A stretch of 64,000 bases of DNA, taken from Azospirillum oryzae (GTDB lineage: Bacteria; Pseudomonadota; Alphaproteobacteria; Azospirillales; Azospirillaceae). The position numbers and the translations under genes are program-made. A model generated the notes under the pieces. That model was not told the DNA's origin. It searched no databases and saw only the letters and a list, made by a program, of their open reading frames with translations. The first letter of the stretch is position 1; each line of letters begins with the position of its first letter. This document shows positions 62,491 to 64,000 of this stretch, one piece after another. Location of the stretch: NCBI RefSeq assembly GCF_900177515.1, contig NZ_FXAK01000007.1, positions 372,001 through 436,000 of the forward strand, read 5' to 3'.

Positions 62491-64000
62491 CTAGAAACCG
62501 AACATATGGTCGAGGCTGAAGGCGCTGTCACCGGCAGCAAGGCAGCCATGGTAGCCGAACAGGCGGCAGGTGGTGTCGCGGATCAGCACATAGGCGTGCT
62601 CGCCCGCCGCCAACCGTTCCGCTTCCGTAAACATCTCGTGATAGCGCCAGAAGCGCGAGCCGCCGCAGGGAATCGCCAGCCGCTTGCGCGCCACTTCGAC
62701 GCCGTCGCGCCGTACCAGGATCAGGCTGGTGTCGGAGCTGTCATGCCACCGGGTCGAGGCAGGGTAGACGAGGTGGCAGAGCGTGTCCCACGGGTCGGTG
62801 CCCAGCCGAAGGAACAGGCGGGTCGACAGGCCGGGCGGGTGGCCATGGTAGCTCTGCGGTTCGTTGCGATAGACCATCGCCATGTTGAACATATGGCTGC
62901 CGAAGCTGGTCTCCGCCACATGGCCGGTCGTTACGTCTTCGTAACGGACCAGCGCGTGCAGCCAGCCGTCGGCAATCGTTCCGGCTTCGAAATCATAGAC
63001 CAGTTCGACATGGCCCCAGCCATCGGTGACGGTCTTGTCGGCGACCAGCCCGGTCACGTCCAGCGCCACGCTGTCGGACCGCTTCAGGTTGCCGAAGCGG
63101 TGTTCGGTCACCGCGGCGCCGTTGCGGTCGTAGACGACGGCCTTCACCGGCAACTCCGTCTGCGCCGTGCTCATCGGCGTCGGCAGCAGGATGGTGCGCC
63201 AGCGGCCCATCGGCAGCAGCGGCGCCGGCAGGATGTGGCCCTTGCCCACCACGCCCTTGTCCATGGCGCCACCGGTCAGTTGCGGCAACTTGGGGTCGGG
63301 CTTCAGGTCGGTGCGCTCGACATTGGCATGGGCCATGCGGCGGCGGCCGTCGGCGGCGACGATTTCGTAACGCGGGCGGACGAAATGCTTGCCGGCCTGC
63401 ACCTCGAACTGCTGCGGCCAGCGCGCCCCGGGGAACAGGGTGGAAACGTCCAGCTCGACGGTGGCGAAGGCCGGGACTGGCCGGTCGAGCGTGCGGATGT
63501 CGGCCGAGCCCATCAGGTTCAGGCCGACGGCGCCGGCCGGGATCGGGGTCGGGTGGCTGTTCTGGATCCACAGGGTCACACGCTCGCCCTCGCGCGGGGC
63601 GGGCAGGCCGGCATAGAGGTCGGCCGGCCAAGCGTTGGCGTCGTGGGTGCAGGACAGCACGCTGTCGTCGTCGCCATAGGTGTCGAGCGCGTATTTCACC
63701 ACGTCATGCCCGGCGGCGCCGATGACGTGCAGGAACAGCGAGCCGCAGAAGTCGGACAGCTTGAAGCGGTCGCGCACCTGCCGGCTGTCGATCACCACGG
63801 TGCCGTCGGTCGGCGGCATCGGCTCCGTCCAGTCGGCGATGGGGCGGCCCTCTTCGTCGAACAGGCAGGCCCACAGCCGGGTGCCCTTGGCACCGTAGCG
63901 CGGCCAGTAATTGGCCGACACCACGCGGGTGTGATGGCCGTTGCCGTCGCGGAACCAGGCGAAGTTGGTCGCCCAGTTGAACTTCGACAGGTAATGGCCG
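62491..64000 (-). CDS. unrecognised protein, N-terminus beyond the right edge
   Basis: The frame is open from the stop at 62491 to the right edge, 502 residues. A GTG at 63924 could be read as a start, but the codons beyond it (HYLSKFNWATNFAWFRDGNG) are clearly protein-like, so the gene is cut by the window. The chain is rich in Trp, His, Tyr and Asp with no membrane segment. It reads as repeated beta-sandwich-like units (VTLWIQNSHPTPIPAGAVGL; FATVELDVSTLFPGARWP; LPVKAVVYDRNGAAV; SLILVRRDGVEVARKRL). I do not recognise the family. The 35-base gap to trxB is short enough for co-transcription. Confidence 0.75.
   Translation of the reverse strand, partial: GHYLSKFNWATNFAWFRDGNGHHTRVVSANYWPRYGAKGTRLWACLFDEEGRPIADWTEPMPPTDGTVVIDSRQVRDRFKLSDFCGSLFLHVIGAAGHDVVKYALDTYGDDDSVLSCTHDANAWPADLYAGLPAPREGERVTLWIQNSHPTPIPAGAVGLNLMGSADIRTLDRPVPAFATVELDVSTLFPGARWPQQFEVQAGKHFVRPRYEIVAADGRRRMAHANVERTDLKPDPKLPQLTGGAMDKGVVGKGHILPAPLLPMGRWRTILLPTPMSTAQTELPVKAVVYDRNGAAVTEHRFGNLKRSDSVALDVTGLVADKTVTDGWGHVELVYDFEAGTIADGWLHALVRYEDVTTGHVAETSFGSHMFNMAMVYRNEPQSYHGHPPGLSTRLFLRLGTDPWDTLCHLVYPASTRWHDSSDTSLILVRRDGVEVARKRLAIPCGGSRFWRYHEMFTEAERLAAGEHAYVLIRDTTCRLFGYHGCLAAGDSAFSLDHMFGF

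Overview
The window is a high-GC chromosomal segment from an alphaproteobacterium, most likely Azospirillum or a close relative in the Rhodospirillales. This is inferred from gene content: a C4-pathway 5-aminolevulinate synthase (HemA), an Usg protein, a HrcA/CIRCE-controlled groESL, a ccoNOQP-fixH-ccoI-ccoS cluster with an Fnr/FixK-type regulator, FixJ-like output domains, several c-di-GMP proteins and a large chemoreceptor ending in a WxxF motif. I saw no rRNA, tRNA, CRISPR array or insertion sequence. Two genes run off the edges: a catalase-family gene on the left and an unrecognised gene on the right.

Layout. 1-13 kb: catalase-like fragment, a periplasmic-binding/PAS/GGDEF/EAL protein, pseudouridine-5'-phosphate glycosidase, a DNA-repair pair (ligase-associated exonuclease and ATP-dependent ligase), a patatin-like lipase, 3-hydroxybutyrate dehydrogenase and a chemoreceptor. 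13-21 kb: Atm1-type ABC exporter, heme oxygenase, a TacAT-type toxin-antitoxin pair with a tandem operator, pyrF-trpF, a zinc-sensing diguanylate cyclase, a stand-alone P-loop ATPase and upp. 21-33 kb: DUF2235 hydrolase, PhyH dioxygenase, hemA, a PadR-like regulator, an Hpt-pseudoreceiver protein, an orphan polyamine-type permease pair, a thioesterase and two rRNA methyltransferases. 33-41 kb: the microaerobic respiration block (cbb3 oxidase, its assembly factors and an oxygen-sensing Fnr). 41-47 kb: heme A synthase, a phage-type lysozyme, Usg, groESL and an EamA transporter. 47-57 kb: a FixJ-like regulator with a degenerate receiver followed by a degenerate RsbT/SpoIIE-like protein, an oxidoreductase, a LysR regulator, a half-size PstS-like lipoprotein, a HerA-like ATPase and an EAL-CBS-GGDEF protein. 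57-64 kb: a BrnT/XRE toxin-antitoxin pair, a dpp-type peptide transporter lacking its binding protein, trxB and the truncated unknown gene.

How the genes connect. The strongest theme is oxygen and heme. The Fnr-type protein at 40.1 kb keeps the four cysteines for a 4Fe-4S cluster and an E-TVSR recognition helix. A perfect TTGAT-N4-ATCAA box lies upstream of hemA and a TTGAC-N4-ATCAA box lies between ccoN and a divergent acetyltransferase-like gene. This predicts a circuit in which low oxygen raises heme supply and cbb3 oxidase together. A second theme is c-di-GMP, with three proteins of different sensory architecture. A third is signalling proteins whose phosphorylation or catalytic residues have been lost (26.2, 47.7 and 48.5 kb); these are the best candidates for undescribed behaviour. 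Several striking non-coding inverted repeats (40.9, 43.07, 61.3 kb) are also reported.
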